Assembly (NCBI RefSeq): GCF_036237315.1
Contig: NZ_CP108356.1
Location: forward strand, 4,646,501-4,710,500
Length of the DNA: 64,000 bases
Direction of reading: 5' to 3'
From: Streptomyces sp. NBC_01351
GTDB taxonomy: Bacteria; Actinomycetota; Actinomycetes; Streptomycetales; Streptomycetaceae
In this document: positions 1 through 8,915 of the stretch, piece after piece
Numbering within the stretch: position 1 is the first letter of the stretch
Layout: each line of letters begins with the position of its first letter
The notes under the pieces: generated by a model
The model's input: only the letters and a program-made list of their open reading frames with translations
Told to the model about the DNA's origin: nothing
Database searches by the model: none
Program-made: the position numbers and the translations under genes

Positions 1-342
1 CCGCTCAGCGAGGACGTCAGGCGCACCTTGGAGCTGATCCTCAGCGAGGACACCCCCGTGGTGCGGGCCTACCGGGCCCAGATCCCGCACACCATGATGA
101 CCGGCAGCTGCACCTGCGGGTGTCCCAGTACGTACCTACGGGTGGACCAGGATGCGGTCCCGGCGGCTTCGCCGGGGCAGGGACCCATTGTGGCCGCCGA
201 GTCGCTGTGGAGCGCCGAGGGCGACTGGGTCGGCGAAGCCCTCGTCTTCGCGAACGGCTACCTGCACGACCTGGAGGTCTGCCACATGCCGGACCTGGGG
301 CCGCTCGACCTGCCCCTGTGGCAGCGGATCGCCGACGTCTGA
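1..342 (+). CDS. hypothetical protein, 5'-truncated by the window edge
   Basis: The frame is open from base 1 and ends in TGA at 340-342, so the gene probably starts upstream; a TTG at 28 is the first internal start-like codon. The visible 113 residues contain a TGSCTCGCPS segment (three Cys within six residues) followed by an acidic, aromatic-rich C-terminus. I see no signal peptide or membrane segment in the visible part. I do not recognise the family. It converges on the DUF3180 gene with only 12 bp between the stops, which argues that both ends are real. The clustered Cys could bind a metal, but that is a guess. Confidence 0.6.
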   Translation, partial: PLSEDVRRTLELILSEDTPVVRAYRAQIPHTMMTGSCTCGCPSTYLRVDQDAVPAASPGQGPIVAAESLWSAEGDWVGEALVFANGYLHDLEVCHMPDLGPLDLPLWQRIADV

Positions 343-354
343 CTCCCGGGTGGC

Positions 355-843
355 CTACGCCCGGGCCGTGCCCTCCGGGGTGGTGTCCTCGTCCTCCGGG
401 AGCTTCAGGACGTGCTCCAGGAAGAGGGCGGCCGCGATGACCGCCGCGCCCGCCAGGACCGAGAAGCCGGCGTACCAGGCCTGGTCGCGGCGGGCGGGGA
501 CGTCGAGGGCGTCGGTGAGCAGGAAGACGCCCACGCCGCCGTACATGCCCGCCACCAGGGCCGCAACGAGGGCGCTGGCCTGGCCGAAGACCACGGCGCG
601 GGCCGCCATCAGCGGCTCCACGCCCTTGGCGCCCGGGCGCCGCTCGCGCTGGGCCTTCAGCCGGGCGCGCATGGACAGGGCCGTCGCGAGGAGGACCACC
701 GCGATCACGGCCAGCACGATCGGGGCGGCCAGCGGGACGCCCGGCAGGCTGCCGTACGCGTTCCACAGCCGGGCGCCCGCCCACGACAGGACCCCGGCGA
801 CGGCGAAGATGCCCGCCAGGACCGCCGGCCTCAGTTGCTTCAC
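355..843 (-). CDS. DUF3180 family membrane protein
   Basis: A 162-residue protein with four hydrophobic helices in two pairs: about residues 5-25 and 40-58, then about 84-106 and 122-140. Charged stretches lie between them (RARLKAQRERRPG) and at the C-terminus. The reading frame stays open further upstream to 1020, but the extra 59 codons are low-complexity and run into the TnpB element, so I chose the GTG at 843, which begins VKQLRPAVLAG. DUF3180 proteins normally follow folK directly in streptomycetes, and here a TnpB element separates the two. The function is unknown. Loss of the folK-proximal promoter or leader could have changed its expression. Confidence 0.8.
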   Translation of the reverse strand: MKQLRPAVLAGIFAVAGVLSWAGARLWNAYGSLPGVPLAAPIVLAVIAVVLLATALSMRARLKAQRERRPGAKGVEPLMAARAVVFGQASALVAALVAGMYGGVGVFLLTDALDVPARRDQAWYAGFSVLAGAAVIAAALFLEHVLKLPEDEDTTPEGTARA

Positions 844-859
844 TTGCCCGTTCCCCACT

Positions 860-3039
860 CTCGGCGACTCGCAGTCAACAGGCTCACATAGTTCCGTACG
901 CATCCAAAGTGGTCGTGTGTGTTCAGCCCATGGTGTTCGTGTTGTGGCTGTCGAAGATGGGTTCGCGATTCGAGCGGGTGACCTTTCGCGATGAGAGTCG
1001 TTGATCGGATGAGAGCACATGGGCGGCAGGGGAGGGTGGGCGTGGGTCGGAAGGTGCCGCTCGCCGCGGGCGAGACCTCCCGCACGGCTTGCGCCCGTGG
1101 GCTCCTACGCACGGGCGTGGACGAGAAGACCGGTGAACTCCTGCTCACCGCCACGCTGGCGGAGCGGGTCGGCAGGTGCGTTGATCTGGTGTCCGGCATG
1201 GCCGACTCGCTCCTGGCTGCCCACTGGAATGCAATCGACGTGGACGTACTCGCCTCCGGTGAGGACGCCATGGGCCGCAAACTGCCATCGAACGCGTGGA
1301 TGGCCCTGCGCAGGCTCGGCTGGACCGTCGGCCCGGCCGAGGGGATCCGCGTCAACGACCGGATCGTTCGCACGGCCCAGGAGACGGCCGGTCGCACTGC
1401 GCGCTCGGCGAAGTGGCGCGCAGACCTCACCGCCGCCGTAGTTGCGACCTGGCCAGCCGATCCGTCCAAGCGCACAACGGCGGAGTGGGAAGCCGTACGG
1501 GCTGCCGCACCCGGCGGAGAGTATCTGCCGTCCAGCGTCATCAAGGGGCGTACTCGGCAGGTCGCCGTGTTCGTCCGCGAGCACGGGCGGCTGCCGGTCG
1601 ATGTGTTCGAGGCGGAAGCCGCACCCCGGCCGGCGCGCATGCTGCTGCTATCGGCGTGTGACGGGCAGCAGGCCACCATCGAACGGCACGATGACGATCC
1701 GGGCCGGATTTTGCTGCGGCTGCAACTGCCGACCCAGTCCGATCCGCGGTCGTACAAGGACTGGACATGGGTGTCCTGCCCGATCTCGCTTCCGCCGACG
1801 ATTCCGGCCTCGGCCGTTCTGCACTTGCCCAACTTGCGGATCCGTCGAGGTCGCGTGCGAGCGGATCTCGCCTACACCCACGCCGTTCCCAAGACCGCCC
1901 GCACTGGGCATACCGTCGCGCTCGGTGTGGACTGGGGCCTGACCACCCTGCTCAGTGCCGGGGCTGCCCGTCTCCACGAGGACGGCACCATCACCGCCCT
2001 CGGCGCGCGTGGAATGTTCCGTGCTGCCGGTGTCCTCGCCAAACAGCACCGCCTCCGCCGCCTTGGCGAGCGTCTGGACGCGAAAGCCGACCGCTACGAG
2101 AGGCTCACCGGCGAGGCCGAGCAGCACCCGCTGAACAGGAAGCAGGCAGTCCTGGCCGATGAGATCCAGGCCGTGTCCGACCGAAGGTCGAACCTCAACG
2201 ATGCACTCGCGTGGGCGGGCGCACGGTGGGCAGTGGATCAGGCCGTCACCGCTGGGGCGAGTGTCATCTACCTCGAAGACCTGCGGTCGATGGAAGCACG
2301 CGGTATGGGCCGCACCATGAACACCCGCCTGTCCCAAGTGGTACGCGGGCAGATCACCGACCGGGTACGGCACCTCGCCGCCGAAGCGGGCATCGCGGTG
2401 GTCACCGTCCCGGCCCGCAACACCTCCAAACACTGCCCTCAGTGCCTCACACCACTCAGGCACCGCAAGGCCCCCGACCGGCCCACCGTCCCGGGCTGGA
2501 AGTGGGCCCTGTGGCCCAGGCTGCAGGTGGCAAGGCGACCGCGATACCGGGGCGTGGAAACGCATCGCCGCACGCGGCCTCACCCACCAGGGCAAGACCG
2601 TGACGACCCGCGGCAACGGCACCATGGTGATTCGCTCCGTGATCGATGTGCTCGAAGCCGGGGCAGTCATCTCACCGACTGCCGACAAGATCAGCCGGAA
2701 GGACCGGTCCAAGACCGGACCCACCCGGCCACACACCTCACGCCCCGCGCCCAGGCGACGCAGGGCACCCTCCCCCACCAGACCCCACGGTCGGGCGGGC
2801 AAGCGTCCGGAGGGACACGCTCACACGGACCGGAAGCGGCTGCCCCGCGCAGCCAACCGGCACCAGGACGTGACGACGATCGGCCCACCCACCATCGGTC
2901 ACCGACCACGAGGAACAGCACTGGGCGCAGGCTTCCACCTGCACGCCCACGCCACCCCTCCACAGTGGGGAATTCTCCCGCCGGACAATAGTCCTGGCCG
3001 GGGATCACTCAGCTGATCAGAGACGCTACTTAACGACTA
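860..3039 (+). mobile_element. IS200/IS605-like element carrying tnpB only (boundaries approximate)
   Basis: The segment between the DUF3180 start and the folK stop is foreign to the usual folK-DUF3180 arrangement and is filled by a TnpB-type gene. There is no tnpA (Y1 transposase) beside it, so it resembles the IS1341 type, which depends on a transposase supplied elsewhere. Possible end structures are an imperfect stem near 925-950 and a GGAC/GTCC mini-hairpin near 2983-2994, followed by GATC repeats at 3003-3020. IS605-type ends are not inverted repeats, so I could not fix them by eye; the limits given are the outer bounds. Confidence 0.6.
991..2991 (+). pseudogene. tnpB: TnpB-type RuvC nuclease, frameshifted in the zinc finger
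   Basis: TnpB proteins are RNA-guided RuvC nucleases related to Cas12. The catalytic residues visible in frame are Asp314 (GVDWGLTTL) and Glu429 (IYLEDLRS). The first zinc-finger pair is C482-P-Q-C485. The second pair and the third RuvC Asp are missing from this frame. Removing one G at 2513-2514 restores CPGC followed by WQGDRD and then a plausible tail (GAWKRIAARGLTHQG) that runs to about 3016. After codon 508 the annotated frame is Pro/Arg/His-rich noise. The N-terminal ~310 residues are longer than in typical 400-residue TnpB, as in the large actinobacterial TnpB relatives. It is probably inactive, unless the base is a sequencing error or frameshifting is programmed. Confidence 0.75.
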
Positions 3040-3648
3040 CTACTCAGGCAGGCGGAGTTCCAGGTCGGGGCGCGGGGTGACTCCAGTGAGGCCGATTTCG
3101 GCCAGCAGGGTCGCGACCGGGCCGTGGCCCGGGATCTGGGCCTCCGGGTCGATGTCGTGCCAGGGGGCCAGCACGAAGGCGCGCTGGTGGGCGCGCGGGT
3201 GCGGGAGGGTGAGGACCGGGTCGTCGGAGACGACCTCGGCGTACGACACGATGTCGACGTCGATCGTGCGCGGGCCCCAGCGCTCCTCGCGGACGCGGTC
3301 GAAGGCCTCTTCGATGGCGTGGCCGCGCTCCAGGAGCGAGGACGGGGGCAGGGTGGTGCGGATCCGGACCACCGCGTTGAGGTACGAGGGCTGGGAGCCG
3401 GGGTCGACGCCCCACGGCTCGGTCTCGTAGACGGGGGAGACGGCCTTGACCCGCAGGCCCGGGGTGTCGCCGAGGGCGTCGATGGCGCCCTGCAGGGTCT
3501 CCAGCCGGTTGCCGAGGTTCGCGCCGAGCGCGACCACGGCCCATTTGGGGTTGGACAGGGTGACGTCCGCCGCGTCCACGGCCTCGGTGACGGAGGCAGG
3601 TACGGGCTGGACGGTGGGGTCGCTCTGGGCGCTCAGTCCGTGGTTCAT
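3040..3648 (-). CDS. folK: 2-amino-4-hydroxy-6-hydroxymethyldihydropteridine pyrophosphokinase
   Basis: FolK transfers pyrophosphate from ATP to 6-hydroxymethyl-7,8-dihydropterin, just before dihydropteroate synthase in folate synthesis. The 202-residue protein shows the family signatures ALGANLGNR (40-48), WGPRTIDVDIV with the magnesium-binding Asp130 and Asp132, and LPHPRAHQRAFVL (148-160). The start is the ATG at 3648, which overlaps the folB stop (ATGA), so the two are translationally coupled. The N-terminal ~34 residues before NPKWAVVALG are an extension common in streptomycetes. The TnpB element begins just after the TAG stop, so folK itself is intact. Confidence 0.95.
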   Translation of the reverse strand: MNHGLSAQSDPTVQPVPASVTEAVDAADVTLSNPKWAVVALGANLGNRLETLQGAIDALGDTPGLRVKAVSPVYETEPWGVDPGSQPSYLNAVVRIRTTLPPSSLLERGHAIEEAFDRVREERWGPRTIDVDIVSYAEVVSDDPVLTLPHPRAHQRAFVLAPWHDIDPEAQIPGHGPVATLLAEIGLTGVTPRPDLELRLPE

Positions 3649-4004
3649 GCGCGGCTCCGGGTGATCGTGATGGTCACGTCGTCGAAGGGGACGGTGATGG
3701 GCGCGTCCGGCTTGTGGACGACGACTTCCACCTGTGCCACCGCTTCGTGCTTGAGGCACTGCTGGGCGATCCGCTCGGCGAGGGTCTCGATCAGGTCGAC
3801 GGGCTCTCCCTGGACCACGTCGACGACCTCCTCGGCGACGACCCCGTAGTGCACGGTCTTCGCCAGGTCGTCTCCGGCCGCCGCGGGTCGGGTGTCGAGG
3901 TGCAGCACGAGGTCGACGATGAAGGTCTGGCCTTCCTCGCGTTCCCTGGGGAAGACGCCGTGGTGCCCGCGAGCCTTGAGGCCGCGCAGTGCGACACGAT
4001 CCAC
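3645..4004 (-). CDS. folB: dihydroneopterin aldolase
   Basis: FolB cleaves 7,8-dihydroneopterin to hydroxymethyldihydropterin and glycolaldehyde. The 119-residue protein has the usual length. It carries GHHGVFPRER near the N-terminus (the substrate-binding Glu region), VHYGVVAE in the middle, LIETLAERIA, and the catalytic-Lys motif VVHKPDAP. The frame is open further upstream, but GTG at 4004 has an AGGAG-type ribosome site about nine bases before it and matches the family start. It overlaps folK by four bases. Confidence 0.93.
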   Translation of the reverse strand: MDRVALRGLKARGHHGVFPREREEGQTFIVDLVLHLDTRPAAAGDDLAKTVHYGVVAEEVVDVVQGEPVDLIETLAERIAQQCLKHEAVAQVEVVVHKPDAPITVPFDDVTITITRSRA

Positions 4005-4134
4005 GCGAATCACTCCTGCTTTCGTAGGTACTTCCGGTCCGGGACTCCCCGAAACCATGGGCCTACGCCGAGTGCGGTCGGCGTCGTCCATCTTCGAATT
4101 TACCTGCGAAATACCGGGGATCCCGCCCGAGGGG

Positions 4135-4578
4135 TCAGCAGGTGTCCTCTTCGTCCTCTTCGTCGGACTCCGTGAGGACCGGAGAACCGTGGTGGGACCA
4201 CAGCCGCCACCCCTCCGGTGTGCGTCGGAACACATTCGTGGCGACGACCAGCTGGCCGACCAGCGGGCCGAGCTCCCCGCCGTCCTCGGCGGGCCCGCCG
4301 CTGAGGATGTTCTCCGTACAGGTCACCAGGGCGGTGTCGGCTATGACGGCCACCTTGGTGTCGGTGAGGAAGAACTGGATGTAGTCCGTGTGGGACATGA
4401 TCAGCGCGTACGAGCGCAGGACCTCGCCGCGGCCCGAGAGAACCGGCCAGCCCGGGTGCACGCAGGAGATCTCGTCCTCCAGCCAGAGCGCCGACAGTGC
4501 GTCGAAGTCCCCCCGCTCCATGGCCTCGTAGAAGGCCGTGTTGACCTCTTCGACCGCTTCGATGTCGGTTCTGCTCAC
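4135..4578 (-). CDS. NTF2-like (SnoaL) fold protein of the folate operon
   Basis: A 147-residue protein of the NTF2/SnoaL-like superfamily. Its N-terminus (VEEVNTAFYEAMERGDFDALSALW) and its end (VATNVFRRTPEGWRLWSHHGSPVL) follow the fold's helix-and-sheet pattern, ending in a very acidic tail (ESDEEDEEDT). It lies between folP and folB on the same strand, as in other streptomycetes. No reaction is assigned; association with pterin metabolism rests on position only. The GTG start at 4578 lies 25 bp after the folP stop. Confidence 0.8.
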   Translation of the reverse strand: MSRTDIEAVEEVNTAFYEAMERGDFDALSALWLEDEISCVHPGWPVLSGRGEVLRSYALIMSHTDYIQFFLTDTKVAVIADTALVTCTENILSGGPAEDGGELGPLVGQLVVATNVFRRTPEGWRLWSHHGSPVLTESDEEDEEDTC

Positions 4579-4603
4579 TGGGCTCCTTCTGGGTCTATGC
4601 GGC

Positions 4604-5476
4604 TCACAGGGCCCCTTCCACTGCGCGGGCCACCCGAACCGCGTCAGCGGTCGCCCGTACCTCGTGGACCCGTACGGCCCAAGCGCCCTGGTGGGCGGCG
4701 ATGGCGGAGACGGCGGCCGTGGCCGCGTCCCGCTCGCGGGCCGGCGGCGGGGCGGCGCCGTCGCCGCCGGCCAGGACCCGGCCGAGGAAACGCTTCCGCG
4801 AGGCGGCGACCAGCAGCGGGAAGCCGAGCGCGCGCAGCTCGGGCAGGTGCGCCACCAGGGCCAGGTCGTGGTCGGCGTTCTTCGCGAAGCCGAGCCCGGG
4901 GTCGACGACGAGCCGCTCGGGGGCGATCCCGCCGGAGACGACCGCGTCGATGCGGGCGCGGAGCTCGGCGGTGACCTCGCCGACGACGTCCGCGTAGACG
5001 GCGAGGCTGTTCATGTCGGCGCTGAAGCCGCGCCAGTGCATGACCACGAAGGGCACCTCGGCGGCGGCGACGGCCGGGATCATCCCGGGGTCGGCGAGTC
5101 CGCCGCTGACGTCGTTGACCAGGGTCGCGCCGGCCGCGACGGCCTGGGCGGCGACGGCCGCGCGCATGGTGTCGACGGAGACGGCGATGCCCTCGGAGGC
5201 GAGCCCGCGCACGACGGGGACGACCCGGCGCAGCTCCTCCTCCTCGTCGACCCGGGAGGCGCCGGGGCGGGTGGACTCGCCACCGACGTCGATGAGGTCG
5301 GCGCCCTGGGCGGCGAGGTCGAGGCCGCGCTTGACGGCGGCGGTGGTGTCGAACCAGCGGCCGCCGTCGGAGAAGGAATCGGGGGTGACGTTGACGACGC
5401 CCATGACCGCGCAGCGGTCCCAATCGGGCAGGCCTGCGACCCGGCCCCGGCCGGAGGTTCCGCGCGTGGTGTTCAT
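4604..5476 (-). CDS. folP: dihydropteroate synthase
   Basis: FolP condenses hydroxymethyldihydropterin pyrophosphate with p-aminobenzoate and is the sulfonamide target. The 290-residue TIM barrel has the two signature loops (VMGVVNVTPDSFSDGG and VGGESTRPGA), the NDVSGG strand, VVMHWRG, and the phosphate-binding SRKRFLG. The ATG at 5476 starts MNTTRGTSG; the upstream open frame lies inside a dispersed repeat and was rejected. It heads the visible folate operon. folE is not in this window. Confidence 0.95.
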   Translation of the reverse strand: MNTTRGTSGRGRVAGLPDWDRCAVMGVVNVTPDSFSDGGRWFDTTAAVKRGLDLAAQGADLIDVGGESTRPGASRVDEEEELRRVVPVVRGLASEGIAVSVDTMRAAVAAQAVAAGATLVNDVSGGLADPGMIPAVAAAEVPFVVMHWRGFSADMNSLAVYADVVGEVTAELRARIDAVVSGGIAPERLVVDPGLGFAKNADHDLALVAHLPELRALGFPLLVAASRKRFLGRVLAGGDGAAPPPARERDAATAAVSAIAAHQGAWAVRVHEVRATADAVRVARAVEGAL

Positions 5477-5574
5477 GGCTTCCAGGGTAGAGCCCGTGTC
5501 CTGGCCGGACGGTGTTCGGGGATGCGGGGCCCGGCCGGGGGCGGGGTCGGGGTCGCGCGGTGCGGGTGCCCCGC

Positions 5575-5648
5575 CGGGGCTCCGCCCCGGACCCTCCCCC
5601 AGACTTCGTCCGGGGGGACCCCCACTCCTCAAACGCCGGAGGGGCTGG
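5575..5648. repeat. dispersed GC-rich palindromic intergenic repeat, copy A
   Basis: The segment consists of a GGGGCTCCGCCCC stem, a CTCCCCCAGACTTCGTCC part that pairs with the following GGGGGGACC run, and the core CCTCAAACGCCGGAGG at 5627-5642. The same modules recur at 26707-26805, 33829-33901 and, three times, at 48873-49133. It lies between folP and the downstream end of the LysX-like gene. Such repeats are common in streptomycete intergenic regions. They can fold as hairpins and may end transcription. Confidence 0.7.
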
Positions 5649-5690
5649 ACTTTGCCCGCGCCGTGGTCGCCCCGCACGCCCGGCGGAGGG

Positions 5691-7538
5691 CTACGCGGCC
5701 TGGACCTCGCGGTCGGCCTGGCGGACCGAAGGCATCTCGTTGTGCGTGCACGTGCGGACCGGCTTGGGGCGGCGGCGGCTCGCGAAGAGGCGGGGCAGGG
5801 CCAGCGTCACGAAGCCCTCCGCCTGCATCGCGGCGAAGCCGATGCGGGGCAGGTCACGGGTGGTGCGGAAGACCACGAAGCGGGGCTCCCAGCGGGGCCG
5901 GAACTTCGCGTTGAACTTGTACAGGGACTCGATCTGGAACCAGCGGGAGAGGAACACCAGCAGGCTGCGCCACATCCGCAGCACCGGTCCGGCGCCGATC
6001 TTCTCGCCGCGGGCCAGCGCCGAGCGGAACATCGCGAAGTTGAGGGAGACCTTCTCGATGCCGAGGGCCGGGGAGGCCTCCAGGGAGGCCACGATCAGCA
6101 GCTCGTTCATGCCGGGGTCGGCGGAGCGGTCGCGGCGCATCAGCTCCAGCGACATGCCGTCCTTGCCCCACGGGACGAAGTGCTGGATCGCCTTGAGGTC
6201 GCCGAAGGGGCTGGTGTCGCCCTCCTCCACCCGGTGGGCGGTGGCGATGAAGCAGTCGCCGTCGCCCGGGTCGCCGACCCGGCCCAGCGCCATGGAGAAG
6301 CCGCGCTCGGTGTCGGTGCCGCGCCAGGCCTCGGAGGCGCCGCGCACCTGCGCCAGCTCCTCCTCGGTCAGCTCGCTGACCCGGCGGACCTTGGTGGTGT
6401 AGCCGTTGCGTTCGATGCGCTTCACCATTTGGCGGACGTTGCGCATGGCTCGGCCCGAGAGGGAGAAGTCTTTGACATCGACAATCGCCTCGTCACCCAG
6501 CTCCAGGGCGTCGAGACCGGTCTCGCGGGTCCAGACCTCGCCGCCGGTCTCGCTGCAGCCCATGACGGCCGGGGTCCAGGAGTGGGCCTTGGCCTCCTCC
6601 ATGAACCGCTCGATGGCGCCGGGCCAGGCCTCGACGTCGCCGATGGGGTCGCCGGAGGCGAGCATCACGCCGGAGACGACGCGGTAGGTGACGGCGGCCT
6701 TGCCGCTGGGGGAGAAGACGACGGCCTTGTCGCGGCGGAGCGCGAAGTGCCCGAGGGAGTCGCGGCCGCCGTGCCGGGCGAGGAGCTCGCGCAGCTGGGC
6801 CTCGTCGTCCGAGGTGAGCCGGGCGGCCGGGTGCTCGGGGCGGAAGGCCAGGTAGATGGTGGTCAGCGCGGTCAGCATGCCGAGGGCGCCGAGGGAGTAG
6901 CCGACGGTCCAGGACACCCGTCCGGCGTAGCCGACGGGGCCCTCGAAGCCGAAGAGTCCGTAGATCACGTGGGTGACCTGCTCGGACAGACTCGGGTTGC
7001 CGAACACCTTGTTCGGGTGGACGTTGACGATGAGCAGGCCGAGGCCGATGGAACCGGCGCTCATCAGTACGAAGTTCGCGAGCGCCTTCCAGCGGCTGCG
7101 CGGGTCGGGCAGCGCCTTGAACTCGTTCTGGTGGCGCAGCAGCAGCGCGAGGAGCACCGCTGCGATGATCACGCCGATGACGGAGGAGCGGTACATGAAC
7201 TGCGCCGCCGCGCCCGCGGGGAGCAGGACGACGGCGGCCCGCCAGGCGCGCCGCTTGTGCCGCTTGAGGCCGTGCGCGAGCAGCAGGAGCAGTACGCCCG
7301 CGCTGATGGACAGGGCCGCGGCGAAGGGACCGAAGGAGCCGGGCAGCACCTCGGTGATCGCGTGGATCCTGCTGTGCCGGAAGCGCGGAAACACACCCGC
7401 CGCGATGTCCAGCAGGCCGACGATCGTGACGGCCGTACCTACGAGACCGGGAACGGTCTCCGGTCGGGGACCCCGGAGGATTCGGCCCATCAGGGTCGGA
7501 ACCTGTCCGGACTTATCGCCATCTATCCTGCTAGACAT
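5691..7538 (-). CDS. LysX/MprF-like phosphatidylglycerol lysyltransferase domain protein (DUF2156)
   Basis: A 615-residue membrane protein. The N-terminal ~230 residues hold about six hydrophobic segments. The C-terminal half is a DUF2156-type GNAT-like domain with FSPSGKAAVTYRVV, SGDPIGD, DFSLSGRAMRNVRQMVKR and MSLELMRRDRS. This domain transfers an aminoacyl group (often Lys from Lys-tRNA) to phosphatidylglycerol and lowers surface charge. No lysyl-tRNA synthetase domain is fused here, unlike mycobacterial LysX. The ATG at 7538 is 152 bp from the divergent esterase gene. The substrate amino acid cannot be read from sequence. Confidence 0.82.
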   Translation of the reverse strand: MSSRIDGDKSGQVPTLMGRILRGPRPETVPGLVGTAVTIVGLLDIAAGVFPRFRHSRIHAITEVLPGSFGPFAAALSISAGVLLLLLAHGLKRHKRRAWRAAVVLLPAGAAAQFMYRSSVIGVIIAAVLLALLLRHQNEFKALPDPRSRWKALANFVLMSAGSIGLGLLIVNVHPNKVFGNPSLSEQVTHVIYGLFGFEGPVGYAGRVSWTVGYSLGALGMLTALTTIYLAFRPEHPAARLTSDDEAQLRELLARHGGRDSLGHFALRRDKAVVFSPSGKAAVTYRVVSGVMLASGDPIGDVEAWPGAIERFMEEAKAHSWTPAVMGCSETGGEVWTRETGLDALELGDEAIVDVKDFSLSGRAMRNVRQMVKRIERNGYTTKVRRVSELTEEELAQVRGASEAWRGTDTERGFSMALGRVGDPGDGDCFIATAHRVEEGDTSPFGDLKAIQHFVPWGKDGMSLELMRRDRSADPGMNELLIVASLEASPALGIEKVSLNFAMFRSALARGEKIGAGPVLRMWRSLLVFLSRWFQIESLYKFNAKFRPRWEPRFVVFRTTRDLPRIGFAAMQAEGFVTLALPRLFASRRRPKPVRTCTHNEMPSVRQADREVQAA

Positions 7539-7690
7539 CGCTTCCCGTTGCTCCGCGAGAGATCATGTGGCCGAAGGCCGCGACAGCCTCCGGTGTGTGG
7601 TGCGTCCATTAGGACGACGTCGAGGAGGAGCGGGTTCACTCTTCCGCCGGAAATTTCCGGTCCTGCCATCAGAAAGTCGACTGACTGCTC

Positions 7691-8800
7691 ATGGGTCTCA
7701 CCAGTAACACGGTTCTTGTGCTGGCCGTCCTCGCCGGTGTGCTGCTCTTCGCGGCCACGGTCTGGTTCTGGCCGAAGCTCTCGGGCCGCGGCGGGCGCTC
7801 CGTCGCCGGCCGGATCGGGCTGTTGCTGGCGACCCAGCTGGCGCTGTTCTCGGCTGTGGGGCTCGCGGCCAACAAGTCCTTCCTCTTCTACGGTTCCTGG
7901 GCCGACCTCTTCGGTCAGGAGACGTCCGTGGGCAAGGTCGTCGACCACTCGATGAGCAGCAAGGACATCAAGGTCGTCGACAAGCAGGCGCTGGACGTGC
8001 CCGGGGGTACCAAGCCCCAGGTCGGCGGACAGATCCTGAAGGTTGCCATCACCGGGCAGAAGTCGAAGATAACGAGCCCCGGCTACGTGTGGCTCCCGCC
8101 GGAGTACTTCCAGCCGCAGTACAAGGACGAGAACTTCCCCGCGTCGATCGTCCTGACGGGCTACCCGGGCACCGCCGAGAACCTGATCAAAGGGCTCGAC
8201 TACCCGATGAAGGCCTTCAGCCTGTCCAAGGCGGGCAAGATGAAGCCGATGATCCTGGTCATGCTGCGCCCGACCGTCGCGCCGCCGCGCGACACCGAGT
8301 GCGTGGACATACCCGATGGCCCGCAGACGGAGACCTTCTTCGCCGTGGACCTGCCGCAGGCCATCCAGGACACCTTCCGGGTGGGCAAGGAGTCCAGGAA
8401 CATGGGCTTCATCGGCAACTCCACCGGCGGTTACTGCGCGCTGAAGATCGCCGCGCACTACCCGGAGACCTTCGGCGCGGCCGCCGGGCTGTCCGCGTAC
8501 TACGACGCCCCGGACGACCCGACGACCGGTGACCTCTTCCACGGGGACGCCAAGCTGAAGCAGCGGGCGAACGTCCTCACCAGCATCGAGAACAAGAAGC
8601 CGAGCGGTACGTCCTTCCTCGTCACCAGCAGCGAGCAGGGCGAGCCGAACCTCGCGGACACGAAGAAGTTCATCAAGAAGGTGAAGAGCCCGGACCGGGT
8701 CTCCTCGATCATCCTCGACAGCGGTGGCCACAACTTCAACACGTGGCGACGGGAGATCCCGCCGATGCTGATGTGGATGAGCGGCCGCATCCAGGCCTGA
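7691..8800 (+). CDS. membrane-anchored alpha/beta-hydrolase (esterase D-like)
   Basis: A 369-residue protein with two N-terminal hydrophobic helices (about 5-27 and 41-61) and an exported hydrolase domain of the putative-esterase (PF00756-like) type. The nucleophile elbow is GNSTGG with Ser244, and His347 lies in SGGHNFNTW. The acidic member is probably in the SSEQGEPN segment near 314-320. The substrate is unknown; this family includes mycolyltransferases and feruloyl esterases. It is divergent from the LysX-like gene, and the pair recurs in streptomycetes, which suggests a shared envelope role. A perfect hairpin at 8845 ends the gene. Confidence 0.8.
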   Translation: MGLTSNTVLVLAVLAGVLLFAATVWFWPKLSGRGGRSVAGRIGLLLATQLALFSAVGLAANKSFLFYGSWADLFGQETSVGKVVDHSMSSKDIKVVDKQALDVPGGTKPQVGGQILKVAITGQKSKITSPGYVWLPPEYFQPQYKDENFPASIVLTGYPGTAENLIKGLDYPMKAFSLSKAGKMKPMILVMLRPTVAPPRDTECVDIPDGPQTETFFAVDLPQAIQDTFRVGKESRNMGFIGNSTGGYCALKIAAHYPETFGAAAGLSAYYDAPDDPTTGDLFHGDAKLKQRANVLTSIENKKPSGTSFLVTSSEQGEPNLADTKKFIKKVKSPDRVSSIILDSGGHNFNTWRREIPPMLMWMSGRIQA

Positions 8801-8844
8801 CCCGAAGGCCCGACCCGCACGCGCCCGCCCCACCCGAAGCACCT

Positions 8845-8870
8845 GTGACCGGCCCGTCGAGGCCGGTCAC
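8845..8870. terminator. bidirectional hairpin terminator
   Basis: A perfect 10-bp stem, GTGACCGGCC with GGCCGGTCAC, encloses a 6-base loop. It lies between the convergent esterase and OpuCA genes. There is no long T-run, as is common for streptomycete terminators. Confidence 0.75.
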
Positions 8871-8915
8871 ACTGCTTTCCGGGCCCGCCGGGGCGGGTTG
8901 CGCGGGTTACGAGGG

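Noticed and set aside
991..3016. a CRISPR-Cas12 effector instead of TnpB
   Set aside because: No CRISPR array, cas1/cas2 or spacer-like repeats are visible anywhere in the window, and the gene sits as a lone insertion.
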